The notes under the pieces were generated by a model. It saw nothing but the letters and a program-made list of their open reading frames with translations, did no database searches and was not told the origin of the DNA. Below, one piece after another: positions 43,565-55,199 of a stretch of 64,000 nucleotides of DNA. Location of the stretch: the NCBI RefSeq assembly GCF_038502225.1, contig NW_027196416.1, forward strand, positions 1 through 64,000. The letters run 5' to 3'. Every line of letters starts with the position of its first letter. The stretch's first letter is position 1. The DNA comes from Cherax quadricarinatus (taxonomy: Eukaryota; Arthropoda; Malacostraca; Decapoda; Parastacidae). A program made the translations under genes and the position numbers.

Positions 43565-46500
43565 TGACTACAACGTTACCTTGACCCTGACCACCACGTT
43601 ACCTTGACCCTGACCACCACGTTACCTTGACGCTGACCACCACGATACCTTGACCCTGACCACCACGTTACCTTGACCCTGACCACCACGTTACCTTGAC
43701 CCTGACCACCACGTTTCCTTGACGCTGACCACCACGTTACCCTGACCCTGACCACCACGTTACCTTGACCCTCACCACCACGTTACCTTGACCCTGACCA
43801 CCACGTTAGCTTGACCCTGATCACCACGTTATCTTGACCCTGACAACTACGTTACCTTGACCCTAACAACTACGTTACCTTGACCCTGACCACCACGCTA
43901 ACTTGACCCTGACCACCACGTTACCTTGACCCTGACCACCACGTTACCTTGACCCTGACCACCACGTTAGCTTGACCCTGATCACCACGTTATCTTGACC
44001 CTGACTATCACATTACCTTTACGCTGACCACCACGTAACCTTGACCCTGACCACAACGTTACCTTGACCCTGACCACCACGTTACCTTGACCCTGAACAC
44101 CACGCTACCCTGACCACCATGCTACCTTGACCCTGACAACAACGTTACCTTGACCCTGACAACTACGTTACCTTGACCCTGACCACCACGCTGACCACCA
44201 CTACCTTTACCCTGACCACCATGTTACCTTTACCCTGACCACCACGTTACCTTGACCCTGACCACACGTTACCTTGACCCTGACCACCAAGTTACCTTGA
44301 CCCTGACCACCACGTTACCTTGACCCTGACCACCACGGTACCTTGACGTTACCTGACCACCACGTTACCTTGACCCTGACCACCACGTTACCTTTACGTT
44401 ACCTTGACCCACCACGTTACCTTGACCCTGACCACCACGTTACCTTGACCCTGACCACCACGTTACCTTGACCCTGACCACCACGTTACCTTGACGCTGA
44501 CCACCACGTTACCTTGACCCTTACCTTGACCCTGACCACCACTTGACGCTGTTACCACCTTGACCCTGACCACCACGTTACCTTGACCCTGACCACCACG
44601 TTACCTTGACCCTGACCACCACGTTAGCTTGACCCTGATCACCACGTTATCTTGACCCTGACAACTACGTTACCTTGACCCTGACAACTACGTTACCTTG
44701 ACCCTGACCACCACGCTAACTTGACCCTGACCACCACGTTACCTTGACCCTGACAACTACGTTACCTTGACCCTGACCACCACGTTATCTTGACCCTGAC
44801 AACTACGTTACCTTGACCATGACTACCACGTTACCTTTACGCTGACCACCACGTAACCTTGACCCTGACCACAACGCTACCTTGACCATGACCACCACGC
44901 TGCCTTGACCCTGAACACCACGCTACCCTGACCACCATGCTACCTTGACCCTGACAACAACGCTACCTTGACCCTGACCACCATGCTACCTTGTCCACCA
45001 TGCTACCTTGACCCTGACCACCACGCTACCTTGACCCTGACCACCACGTTATCTTGACCCTGACCACCACGTTAGCTTGACCCTGATCACCACGTTATCT
45101 TGACCCTGACAACTACGACCCTGATCACCACGTTATCTTGACCCTGACAACTACGTTACCTTGACCCTGACAACTAAGTTACCTTGACCCTGACCACCAT
45201 GCTAACTTGACCCTGACCACCACGTTACCTTCACCCTGACAACTACGTTACCTTGACCCTGACCACCACGTTATCTTGACCCTGACAACTACGTTACCTT
45301 GACCCTGACTACCACGTTACCTTTACGCTGACCACCACGTAACCTTGACCCTGACCACAACGCTACCTTGACCATGACCACCACGCTACCTTGACCCTGA
45401 ACACCACGCTACCCTGACCACCATGCTACCTTGACCCTGACCACAACGCTACCTTGACCCTGACCACCATGCTACCTTGACCCTGACCACCACGCTACCT
45501 TGACCCTGACCACCACGTTACCTTGACCCTGACTACCACGTTACCTTGACCAAGACTACCACGTTACCTTGACCCTGACTACCACATTACCTTGACACTG
45601 ACCACCACGTTACCTTGACCATTACTACCACGTTTACCTTGACCCTGACTGCCACGTTACCTTGACCAAGACTACCAAGTTACCTTGACCCTGACCTCCA
45701 CGATACCTTGACCCTGACCACAACGCTACCTTGACCCTGACCACCACGCTACCTTGACCACCATGCTACCTTGACCCTGACCACCACGCTACCTTGACCC
45801 TGACCACCACGTTACCTTGAGCCTGACCAACACGCTAATTGACCGTGACCACCACGCTACCTTGACCCTGACCACCACATTACCTTGACCCTGACTACCA
45901 CGTTACCTTGACCCTGACTACCACGTTACCTTGACCAAGACTACCACGTTACCTTGACCCTGACTACCACGTTACCTTGACCCTGACTACCACGTTACCT
46001 TGACCCTGACCACCACGTTACCTAGACCCTGCCCACCACGTTACCTTGACTATTACTACCACGTTTACCTTGACCCTGACTGCCACGTTACCTTGACCAA
46101 GACTACCACGTTACCTTGACCCTGACCACCACGATACCTTGACCATGACCACCACGGTACCTTGACCCTGACCAACACGCTACCTTGACCCCTGACCAAT
46201 ACGTTACTTTGACCCTGACCAACACGCTACCTTGACCCTGACCACTACGTTACCTTCATCCTGACTACCGCGCTACCTTGACTCTGACCACCACGATACC
46301 TTGAACGTGATCACCACGCTACCTTGACCCTGACCACCACAATACCTTAACTCTAACCACCACGCTAGTTTGACCCTGACCACCACGCTACCTTGACCCT
46401 GACGACAACGGAAGCTTTACCCTGATCACCACGGTACATTGACCCTGACCACTACGTTACCTTGACCCTGACCACCACGGTACCTTGACTCTGACCACCA

Positions 46501-47970
46501 TGCTACCTTGACCCTGACCACTACGTTACTTTGACCCTGACCACCACGGTACCTTGACCCTGACCACCATGCTACCTTGACCTTGACCACTACGTTACCT
46601 TGACGCTGATCACTACGCTACGTTGACCCTGACCATTACGTTACCTTGACCCTGACCACCACGCTACCTTGACCCTGACGACAACGGAAGCTTTACCCTG
46701 ACCACCACGGTACCTTGACCCTGACCACTACGTTACCTTGACCCTGACCACCACGGTACCTTGACCCTGACCACCACGCTACCTTGACCCTGACGACAAC
46801 GGAAGCTTTACCCTGACCACCATGCTACCTTGACCTTGACCACTACGTTACCTTGACGCTGATCACCACGCTACGTTGACCCTGACCATTACGTTACCTT
46901 GACCCTGACCACCACGCTACCTTGACCCTGACGACAACGGAAGCTTTACCCTGACCACCATGCTACCTTGACCTTGACCACTACGTTACCTTGACGCTGA
47001 TCACCACGCTACGTTGACCCTGACCATTACGTTACCTTGACCCTGACCACCACGCTACCTTGACCCTGACCACCACGCTACCTTTACCCTGACCACCACA
47101 CTACCTTGACCCTGACCACCACGCTACCCTGACCACCATGCTACCTTGACCCTGACCACCACGCTACCTTGACCCTGACCACCACGCTACCTTGACCACC
47201 ATGCTACCTTGACCCTGACCACCACGCTACCTTGACCGTGACCACCACGCTACCTTGACCCTGACCATCAAAATACCTTGACTAACCACCACGCTAGTTT
47301 GACCCTGACCACAATGCTAGCTTGACCCTGACCACCACGTTACCTTGACCCTGACCACCACGGTACCTTGACCCTGACCACCACGGTACCTTGACCCTGA
47401 CCACCACGCTACCTTTACTCTGACCACCACGCTACCTTGACCCTGACCACCACGCTACCCTGACCACCATGCTACCTTGACCCTGACCACCACGCTACCT
47501 TGACCCTGACCACCACGCTACCTTGACCACCATGCTACCATGACCCTGACCACCACGCTACCTTGACCCTGACCACCACGTTACCTTAACCCTGACCAAC
47601 ACGCTAATTGACCGTGACCACCACGCTACCTTGACCATGACCATCAAAATACCTTGACTAACCACCACGCTAGTTTGACCCTGACCACAATGCTAGCTTG
47701 ACCCTGACCACCACGTTACCTTGACCCTGACCATCAAAATACCTTGACTCTAACCACCACGCTAGTTTGACACTGACTACCACGTTACCTTGACCCTGAC
47801 CATCACAATACCTTGACTCTAACCACCACGCTAGTTTGACACTGACCTCCACGCTAACTTGACCCTGACCCCCACGCTACCCTGACCACCACGTTACCTT
47901 GACCCTGACCATCACAATACCTTGACTCTAACCACCACGCTAGTTTGACACTGACCTCCAAGCTAACTTG
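43565..47970. repeat. 23-bp satellite (ACCTTGACCCTGACCACCAC + GTT)
   Basis: About 190 units with heavy variation (GCTACC, GTTAGC, AACTAC, CATGCT) and many shortened copies. Longer blocks are re-duplicated, for example the ACAACGGAAGCTTTACC set near 46,405-46,950. Confidence 0.93.
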
Positions 47971-49615
47971 ACTCTTGCAGGTCACACTGTTCTTTGTGTT
48001 CTGGGTTATATATCATACTTATACAGGTCACACTGTTCTTTGTGTTCTGGGTTACATATCATACTCTTGCAGGCCACACTGTTCGTTGTGTTCTGGGTTA
48101 TATATCATACTCTTGCAGGCCACACTGTTCTTTGTGTTCTGGGTTACATATCATACTCTTGCAGGTCACACTGTTCTTTGTGTTCTGGGTCACATATCAT
48201 GCTCTTGCAGGTCACACTGTTCTTTTTGTTCTGGGTTACATATCATACTCTTGCAGGTCACACTGTTCTTTGCGTTCTGGGTCACATATCATACTCTTGC
48301 AGGTCACACTGTTCTTTGTGTTCTGGGTTACATATCATGCTGTTACAGGTCACACTGTTCGTTGTGTTCTGGGTTATATATGATACTCTTGCAGGTCACA
48401 CTGTTCTTTTTGTTCTGGGTCACATATCATACTCTTGCAGGCCACACTGTTCTTTGTGTTCTGGGTTATATATCATACTCTTGCAGGTCACACTGTTCTT
48501 TGCGTTCTGGGTCACATATCATACTCTTGCAGGTCACACTGTTCTTTGTGTTCTGGATTATATATCATACTGTTACAGGTCACACTGTTCGTTGTGTTCT
48601 GGGTTATATATAATACTCTTGCAGGTCACACTGTTCTTTTTGTTCTGGGTCACATATCATACTCTTGCAGGCCACACTGTTCTTTGTGTTCTGGGTTATA
48701 TATCATACTCTTGCAGGTCACACTGTTCTTTGTGTTCTGGGTCACATATCATACTCTTGCAGGCCACACTGTTCTTTGTGTTCTGGGTCACATATCATAC
48801 TCTTGCAGGCCACACTGTTCTTTGTGTTCTGGCTTACATTTCATACTCTTGCAGGCCACACTGTTCTTTGTGTTCTGGCTTACATTTCATACTCTTGCAG
48901 GTCACACTGTTGTTTGTGTTCTGGGTTACATATCATACTCTTGCAGGTCACACTGTTCTTTGTGTTCTGGGTTACATATCATACTCTTGCAGGTCACACT
49001 GTTCTTTGTGTTCTGGGTTACATATCATACTCTTGCAGGTCACACTGTTCTTTGTGTTCTGGGTTACATATCATACTCTTGCAGGTCACACTGTTCTTTG
49101 TGTTCTGGGTCACATATCATACTCTTGCAGGTCACACTGTTCTTTTTGTTCTGGGTTACATATCATACTCTTGCAGGTCACACTGTTCTTTGCGTTCTGG
49201 GTCACATATCATACTCTTGCAGGTCACACTGTTCTTTGTGTTCTGGGTTACATATCATACTCTTGCAGGTCACACTGTTCTTTGTGTTCTGGGTCACATA
49301 TCATGCTCTTGCAGGTCACACTGTTCTTTTTGTTCTGGGTTACATATCATACTCTTGCAGGTCACACTGTTCTTTGCGTTCTGGGTCACATATCATGCTC
49401 TTGCAGGTCACACTGTTCTTTTTGTTCTGGGTTACATATCATACTCTTGCAGGTCACACTGTTCTTTGTGTTCTGGGTTACATTTCATACTCTTGCAGGT
49501 CACACTGTTCTTTGTGTTCTGGGTTACATATACTCTTGCAGGTCACACTGTTCTTTGTGTTCTGTGTCACATATCATACTCTTGCAGGTCACACTGTTCT
49601 TTGTGTTCTGGGTTA
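47971..49615. repeat. 46-bp satellite (starts CTTGCAGGTCACACTGTTCT)
   Basis: About 36 copies; later part of the unit reads CTGGGTTACATATCATACT. It directly follows the 23-bp array. The paralogous site at 60,968 has a single related unit. Three plus frames of up to 568 codons run through it as repeat artefacts. Confidence 0.95.
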
Positions 49616-49995
49616 CACATCTCAAGCTTTTTTCTATATTATTGAACGAGTTGGATCAATTCTCTTTATGTTAAAACAACAATATCGACATTCATCTCCT
49701 CACCTGAGATGTGTGCTGCTAGATTTGAACCTGTTCGGAATATTTAGAACCTTGTTCCAAACTTCATTTAAGATTACAATCTCCATTACTGGCTTAGTAA
49801 CATATCTTATTTAATTGATGTAAACACTAAGATAATTCAAATCAATATAAACATTGCTAGGGGAAAATACTTAAATACTCACACAGGATTTTCTAGAAGA
49901 ATTTCACATTACGATGCCAAATTGTTGAAAATTAATTTTCGAAAATTTTCTTCTTTGAAAATGAAAATAAAACATTAAATAAAAATTAGTACAAA
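49616..49995. repeat. block A copy 1, left flank
   Basis: Aligns to 61,000-61,395 at roughly 75%: TAGAACCTTGTTCCAAACTTC versus CAGAACCTTGTTGCAAACTAC, and GATGCCAAATTGTTGAAAATTA versus AATGCCAAATTCTTGAGAATTA. No gene seen. Confidence 0.7.
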
Positions 49996-49999
49996 GAAA

Positions 50000-50250
50000 T
50001 GGCATACAGCTCAAGAGGGGGACGTTGAAAGCTGTGAACCCCAAACACAGCATCTCCTCAAAGAGGAACTTAACTTTTCAAGAGTAACCACCCCACTGAG
50101 CACATTCCATATTTGATATTATAACATGTTTTAATATCATGATATACAGACTGATGTAATTACAAGGGAGGACACACAGAAATCTGCGTCTCATAATTAC
50201 ACTCGCCTTGGAAGGTTCGACTGTAGTCCAGCCAGACAAGAACAAGTGTT
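50000..50250 (+). other. block A core copy 1: conserved, function unknown
   Basis: Matches 61,400-61,650 with about five differences in ~250 bp, while both flanks match at about 75%. Visible structure: GCTGTG/CACAGC and CCTC/GAGG hairpins enclosed by TTGAAAG/CTTTTCAA (50,025-50,081), then TGTAATTAC/ATAATTACA enclosing CAGA-AA-TCTG (50,155-50,201). A plus frame opens near 50,137, passes a CAG and reads DVITREDTQKSA from 50,154, staying open to TGA at 50,285. It could be an exon, a structured RNA, a gene-converted tract or an unrecognised repeat. Confidence 0.5.
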
Positions 50251-50311
50251 CAACCAGCTACACCAGAATGGAGTGGCCCCTTATTGAGAAATCCAGACGT
50301 CTACTTATGCT

Positions 50312-50386
50312 ACACAGTGTACTGCTGTATAGCCCTTGCGGCTTAGCGCTTCTTTTTGATTATGATAATAATAACACAGAGTGTAC
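50312..50386 (+). mobile_element. short SINE-like tail fragment with target duplication
   Basis: ATAGCCCTTGCGGCTTAGCG followed by CTTCTTTTTGATTATGATAA is absent from the paralog at 61,690. It is bounded by ACACAGTGTAC (50,312-50,322) and ACACAGAGTGTAC (50,374-50,386), a plausible target-site duplication. I recall this tail as common in decapods. Confidence 0.6.
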
Positions 50387-50484
50387 TTAGATAACTTAAT
50401 TATTTTCCGATAGAAAAATTTTGTAAGCATATTTCTGTACGTTTTTTTAATACTTAGGTGAGTGTTTTGCATGTGTTTCTCTGT

Positions 50485-50691
50485 ACGAACAATGTACGAA
50501 CAATGTACGAACAATGTACGAACAATGTACGAACAATGTATGAACAATGTACGAACAATGTATGAACAATGTACGAACAATGTACGAACAATGTACGAAC
50601 AATGTATGAACAATGTACGAACAATGTATGAACAATGTACGAACAATGTACGAACAATGTACGAACAATGTACGAACAATGTACGAACAAT
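50485..50691. repeat. 11-bp minisatellite (GTACGAACAAT)
   Basis: About 19 copies of an 11-bp unit with occasional GTATGAACAAT. The paralog at about 61,800-61,815 has no array. Confidence 0.97.
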
Positions 50692-50897
50692 AATACTGCT
50701 ACAAACTGACAAATCTTCATTTTCCTTATGTTTTCTAAATGTCAAAGACGAAAATATTTAAATTTTCCTAACACAAAAAATAATCATTGATATATGCACT
50801 AACTCATGAGTACATAACTTCATCAAGTTATCAAGCTATATGAATAAAGTTTTCTTTAAAGTGTAACTTAGTCGTTACATAAGTTTTGTTGATAGTA
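50692..50897. repeat. block A copy 1, segment before the LINE
   Basis: Continues the alignment to 61,830-61,930 and ends AAGTTTTGTTGATAGTA; the paralog reads AAGTTTTGTTGACTTTAATG without an insertion. Confidence 0.6.
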
Positions 50898-53152
50898 TGA
50901 TAGTAGGGATAACTCTGTAACAGTCCCAGATTTTCGCTTAGCAGATTACGATGGGCTTAGAGAACACTTATCATCTGTTGACTGGGGTAACGAAGAGAGC
51001 TATCAATATGACAGTTTTCTGAACACAATACATGCTGCTCAAAGAACGTTTATCCCTTATAAGGAAATTAGATCAAATAGAAATGACCCAAAATGGATGA
51101 ATAATAGGCTGAAATATCTACTAGGGCATAAGAAAGGAATTTATAGGCGTATCAAAAGAGGCGAGGTTCATCTTATGAATCAGTATATTGACATTAAGAG
51201 GGACATTAAAAAGGGGATAAGAAAAGCTAAAAGGGACTATGAAATTAAAGTTGCTAGGGATTCTAAAACTAACCCAAAAAGTTTTTTCCAGGTATATAGA
51301 ACAAAAGTCAGAGATAAGATAGGTCCCCTTAAAAATAACTATGGGCATCTTACTGACAAAGAGAATGAAATGTGCTCGATTTTAAATAATTATTTTCTCT
51401 CGGTTTTTACACAGGAAGACACTAATAATATTCCGGTAATTAATTTTTATAGTGGATCAGAAGAAGATAAATTATGTAACATCACAGTTACTAGTGAAAT
51501 GGTTGTGAAGCAGATAGACCGACTGAAGCAAAATAAGTCACCGGGTCCTGATGAGGTTTTTTCAAGGGTTCTTAAGGAATGCAAAATGGAAGTCTGTGAA
51601 CCATTAACTAATATTTTTAATTTATCTCTTCAAACAGGTGTAGTGTCTGATATGTGGAAGATGGCTAATGTAATTCCTATTTTTAAAACAGGGGACAAGT
51701 CGTTACCGTCAAATTACCGCCCAATAAGCCTGACCTCAATTGTAGGCAAGTTGCTAGAGTCAATTATAGCTGAGATTATAAGAAGCCATCTCGATAAGCA
51801 TAGCTTGATTAATGATACTCAGCATGGATTCACAAGAGGCCGGTCTTGTCAAACTAATTTATTAACTTTCTTCAGTAAAGCTTTTGAGGCTGTTGACCAC
51901 GATAAAGAATTTGATATTGTTTACTTAGATTTTAGTAAGGCATTTGATAGAGTTCCGCACCAAAGACTGTTGAAGAAAGTAGCAGCTCATGGCACTGGGG
52001 GAAGGGTGCTCTCGTGGATCGAGTCATGGCTCACAGACAGGAAGCAGAGAGTGTCCATAAATGGGGTTAAATCCGAGTGGGGATCAGTAACAAGTGGCGT
52101 TCCACAGGGATCAGTCTTGGGCCCGTTGTTGTTTATAATATATATCAATGATCTTGATGAAGGAATTGCTAGTGATATGAGCAAATTCGCCGATGACACG
52201 AAGATAGGCAGGATAATTGATTCAAACATAGATGTTAGGGAACTTCAGGAGGATTTAGACAAACTCTACTATTGGTCAGAAAAGTGGCAGATGCAGTTCA
52301 ATGTAGATAAATGCAAGGTTCTGAAGCTCGGGAGTGTCCATAACCCTAGCACTTATAAGTTAAATAATGTAGAACTTAGCCATACAGATTGCGAAAAGGA
52401 CTTAGGGGTTATGGTAAGCAGCAACCTTAAACCAAGACAGCAATGCCTAAGCGTACGTAATAAGGCAAATAGATTATTGGGATTTATATCAAGAAGTGTA
52501 AGCAACAGAAGTCCAGAGGTCATACTGCAGCTTTATACATCATTAGTAAGGCCTCACCTAGATTATGCAGCTCAGTTCTGGTCTCCATATTACAGAATGG
52601 ACATAAATTCGTTAGAAAACATTCAGCGTAGGATGACTAAATTAATACATAGCATTAGAAATCTTCCTTATGAAGAAAGATTGAAGACTCTTAAGTTACA
52701 CTCACTTGTTAGACGAAGAATGAGGGGAGACCTGATCGAAGTGTATAAGTGGAAGACAGGTATTAATAAAGGGGATATTAATAAGGTCTTGAGGATATCT
52801 CTCCAAGAGAGAACCCGCAGTAATGGATTTAAATTAGATAAGTTTAGATTTAGAAAGGACATAGGAAAGTATTGGTTTGGAAATAGGGTAGTTGATGAGT
52901 GGAACAGTCTACCTAGTTGGGTTATTGAGGCTAGGACTTTGGGTAGTTTCAAATTTAGGTTGGACAAGTATATGAGTGAGAGGGGTTGGATTTGAGTGGG
53001 ACTTGCATATCAGAGCTTATTTCTTGGGTAGCATTGAAAATTGGGTTGGGGAAACGTTTTGTTAGTGGGATGAATTGTAAAGGACCTGCCTAGTATGGGC
53101 CAACAGGCCTCCTGCAGTGTTCCTCCTTTCTTATGTTCTTATGTTGTTATGT
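50898..53152 (+). mobile_element. 5'-truncated CR1-type LINE, young
   Basis: Starts abruptly in the linker before the RT domain, carries an uninterrupted RT frame to 52,995 and a 3' UTR (GGCCTCCTGCAGTGTTCC), and ends in TTCTTATGTTCTTATG-type repeats. The same tail in reverse orientation is at 5,691. The empty site survives in the paralog at about 61,930. Confidence 0.9.
51097..52995 (+). CDS. LINE reverse transcriptase, 5'-truncated, frame intact
   Basis: 632 codons from the first ATG; the frame is open upstream to about 50,898 (contains DYDGLREHLSSVDWG), so the ATG is internal to a larger lost ORF2 that had the endonuclease. Motifs: KNKSPGPDEVFSRVLKEC, ANVIPIFKTGD, NYRPISLTSIVGKLLE, TQHGFTRGRSC, LDFSKAFDRVPH (catalytic Asp), SGVPQGSVLGPLLF and KFADDTKIG (about residue 364). 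A C-terminal region ends with RRRMRGDLIEVYKW, KYWFGNRVVDEWNSLPSWV and a short basic tail. The RRRMRGDLIE and WNSLP blocks are typical of the CR1/L2 group. No stop in about 700 codons points to recent insertion. With no 5' end, it is probably not expressed. Confidence 0.9.
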   Translation: MNNRLKYLLGHKKGIYRRIKRGEVHLMNQYIDIKRDIKKGIRKAKRDYEIKVARDSKTNPKSFFQVYRTKVRDKIGPLKNNYGHLTDKENEMCSILNNYFLSVFTQEDTNNIPVINFYSGSEEDKLCNITVTSEMVVKQIDRLKQNKSPGPDEVFSRVLKECKMEVCEPLTNIFNLSLQTGVVSDMWKMANVIPIFKTGDKSLPSNYRPISLTSIVGKLLESIIAEIIRSHLDKHSLINDTQHGFTRGRSCQTNLLTFFSKAFEAVDHDKEFDIVYLDFSKAFDRVPHQRLLKKVAAHGTGGRVLSWIESWLTDRKQRVSINGVKSEWGSVTSGVPQGSVLGPLLFIIYINDLDEGIASDMSKFADDTKIGRIIDSNIDVRELQEDLDKLYYWSEKWQMQFNVDKCKVLKLGSVHNPSTYKLNNVELSHTDCEKDLGVMVSSNLKPRQQCLSVRNKANRLLGFISRSVSNRSPEVILQLYTSLVRPHLDYAAQFWSPYYRMDINSLENIQRRMTKLIHSIRNLPYEERLKTLKLHSLVRRRMRGDLIEVYKWKTGINKGDINKVLRISLQERTRSNGFKLDKFRFRKDIGKYWFGNRVVDEWNSLPSWVIEARTLGSFKFRLDKYMSERGWI

Positions 53153-53374
53153 AATGTGTCAGTATAAAGACTGACGCACATATCCAACTTCTTTCCTCAG
53201 TTCAACCTGTTTTATTCTGGTCATATTTTGTGTCTTCTACCACTGCATCAACCACAGTTCCAACACACACTTTACCTCCCATAATCAACACACACAATTA
53301 TTCTACTATAATTATTACAAATTTTAATGTTTATATTCCGATATCAAGAAACTACAAACTTTATCACTGTTAAT
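53153..53374. repeat. block A copy 1, segment after the LINE
   Basis: AATGTGTCAGTATAAAG continues the paralogous AATGTTTCAGTATAAAC at 61,931. No gene seen. Confidence 0.6.
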
Positions 53375-54590
53375 GTTTGTATATCTTCCCTTCTTGTACA
53401 AACTTTATCACTGTTAATGTTTGTATATCTTCCCTTCTTGTACAAACTTTATCACTGTTAATGTTTGTATATCTTCCCTTCTTGTACAAACTTTATCACT
53501 GTTAATGTTTGTATATCTTCCCTTCTTGTACAAACTTTATCACTGTTAATGTTTGTATATCTTCCCTTCTTGTACAAACTTTATCACTGTTAATGTTTGT
53601 ATATCTTCCCTTCTTGTACAAACTTTATCACTGTTAATGTTTGTATATCTTCCCTTCTTGTACAAACTTTATCACTGTTAATGTTTGTATATCTTCCCTT
53701 CTTGTACAAACTTTATCACTGTTAATGTTTGTATATCTTCCCTTCTTGTACAAACTTTATCACTGTTAATGTTTGTATATCTTCCCTTCTTGTACAAACT
53801 TTATCACTGTTAATGTTTGTATATCTTCCCTTCTTGTACAAACTTTATCACTGTTAATGTTTGTATATCTTCCCTTCTTGTACAAACTTTATCACTGTTA
53901 ATGTTTGTATATCTTCCCTTCTTGTACAAACTTTATCACTGTTAATGTTTGTATATCTTCCCTTCTTGTACAAACTTTATCATTGTTAATGTTTGTATAT
54001 CTTCCCTTCTTGTACAAACTTTATCATTGTTAATGTTTGTATATCTTCCCTTCTTGTACAAACTTTATCACTGTTAATGTTTGTATATCTTCCCTTCTTG
54101 TACAAACTTTATCACTGTTAATGTTTGTATATCTTCCCTTCTTGTACAAACTTTATCACTGTTAATGTTTGTATATCTTCCCTTCTTGTACAAACTTTAT
54201 CATTGTTAATGTTTGTATATCTTCCCTTCTTGTACAAACTTTATCACTGTTAATGTTTGTATATCTTCCCTTCTTGTACAAACTTTATCACTGTTAATGT
54301 TTGTATATCTTCCCTTCTTGTACAAACTTTATCACTGTTAATGTTTGAATATCTTCCCTTCTTGTACAAACTTTATCACTGTTAATGTTTGTATATCTTC
54401 CCTTCTTGTACAAACTTTATCATTGTTAATGTTTGTATATCTTCCCTTCTTGTACAAACTTTATCACTGTTAATGTTTGTATATCTTCCCTTCTTGTACA
54501 AACTTTATCATTGTTAATGTTTGTATATCTTCCCTTCTTGTACAAACTTTATCACTGTTAATGTTTGTATATCTTCCCTTCTTGTACAAA
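53375..54590. repeat. 44-bp satellite with inverted TACAAAC / GTTTGTA
   Basis: About 28 highly uniform copies (starts TACAAACTTTATCACTG, ends CTTCCCTTCTTG); the only common variants are ATCATTG and TTTGAAT. TACAAAC and GTTTGTA can pair within each unit. The paralog at 61,960-62,040 has no array. Confidence 0.96.
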
Positions 54591-54900
54591 CACACTCAAC
54601 AAACCCTTCAACAATTCTTGTACTTTATTTCGCCTGCTTTATACGTTCCATTAATCCATATTAAGTTTCCTACTATTAACCTGCTGACTGCTTCATTCAC
54701 TTCCTTCATACTCACTTATTTTAAATTGTCTTCCTTCTTACTCTGTTTTTATTTATTTACTTTATATTAACTTTCCTCATATTCTCCTCGTTCATTCTCA
54801 CTAATTTCGTATTTATTTCCTTAAAACTTTCGTCCTTCAAATTCACATACTGCAAACTTCCTTCATCAATATTTCTTTCATTTCCATTTTTTTCATATTC
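54591..54900. repeat. block A copy 1, right end
   Basis: GCCTGCTTTATACGTTCCAT, then CTATTAACCTGCTGACTGC and CCTCATATTCTCCTCGTTC, align to ACCTGCTTTACACATTCCAT, CTATTAACCTGCTCTCTCC and CCTCATATTCTCCTCGATC at 62,068-62,197. The plus-strand frame 54,477-54,770 mixes array and flank and is not a gene. Confidence 0.65.
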
Positions 54901-55199
54901 ACTTCATTCATACTTCTTCCATTCTTGCCGCGTTAATATTCATTTCCTATATTTTCCCTTCTTACTGCCTTCACAACTCCTGTCAACTTCAGTCATCACT
55001 ATCACAGCTTCGCTGGCAGCGTCGCTGCTACTGATACTCACATATATGCACATGTATACATATTCGTATAAATACATGTGCACAATCATGCATATGAATA
55101 CACATATTCAAGTATGCATTCGTACAAATACAAAAAAATTTCACACATACAGACACAATACATACACACAATACATACACACAATATATACACACAGTA
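54901..55199. other. pyrimidine-rich spacer with degenerate CA/TA simple repeats
   Basis: No gene. 55,040-55,200 is an imperfect ACATA/CACA simple-sequence stretch. Confidence 0.5.

Noticed and set aside
43565..49615. 46-bp unit as a dimer of the adjacent 23-bp unit
   Set aside because: The length ratio is exactly two, but the sequences show no convincing similarity.
47968..49814. Hydrophobic frames of 326-568 codons resembling membrane proteins
   Set aside because: Translation of the 46-bp satellite in three frames; the period is 46 residues, the repeat length.
50150..50200. Hammerhead ribozyme at CTGATG...GAAA in the block A core
   Set aside because: CTGATG is followed by T instead of A, and no stem joins it to GAAA; the hairpins present have a different geometry.
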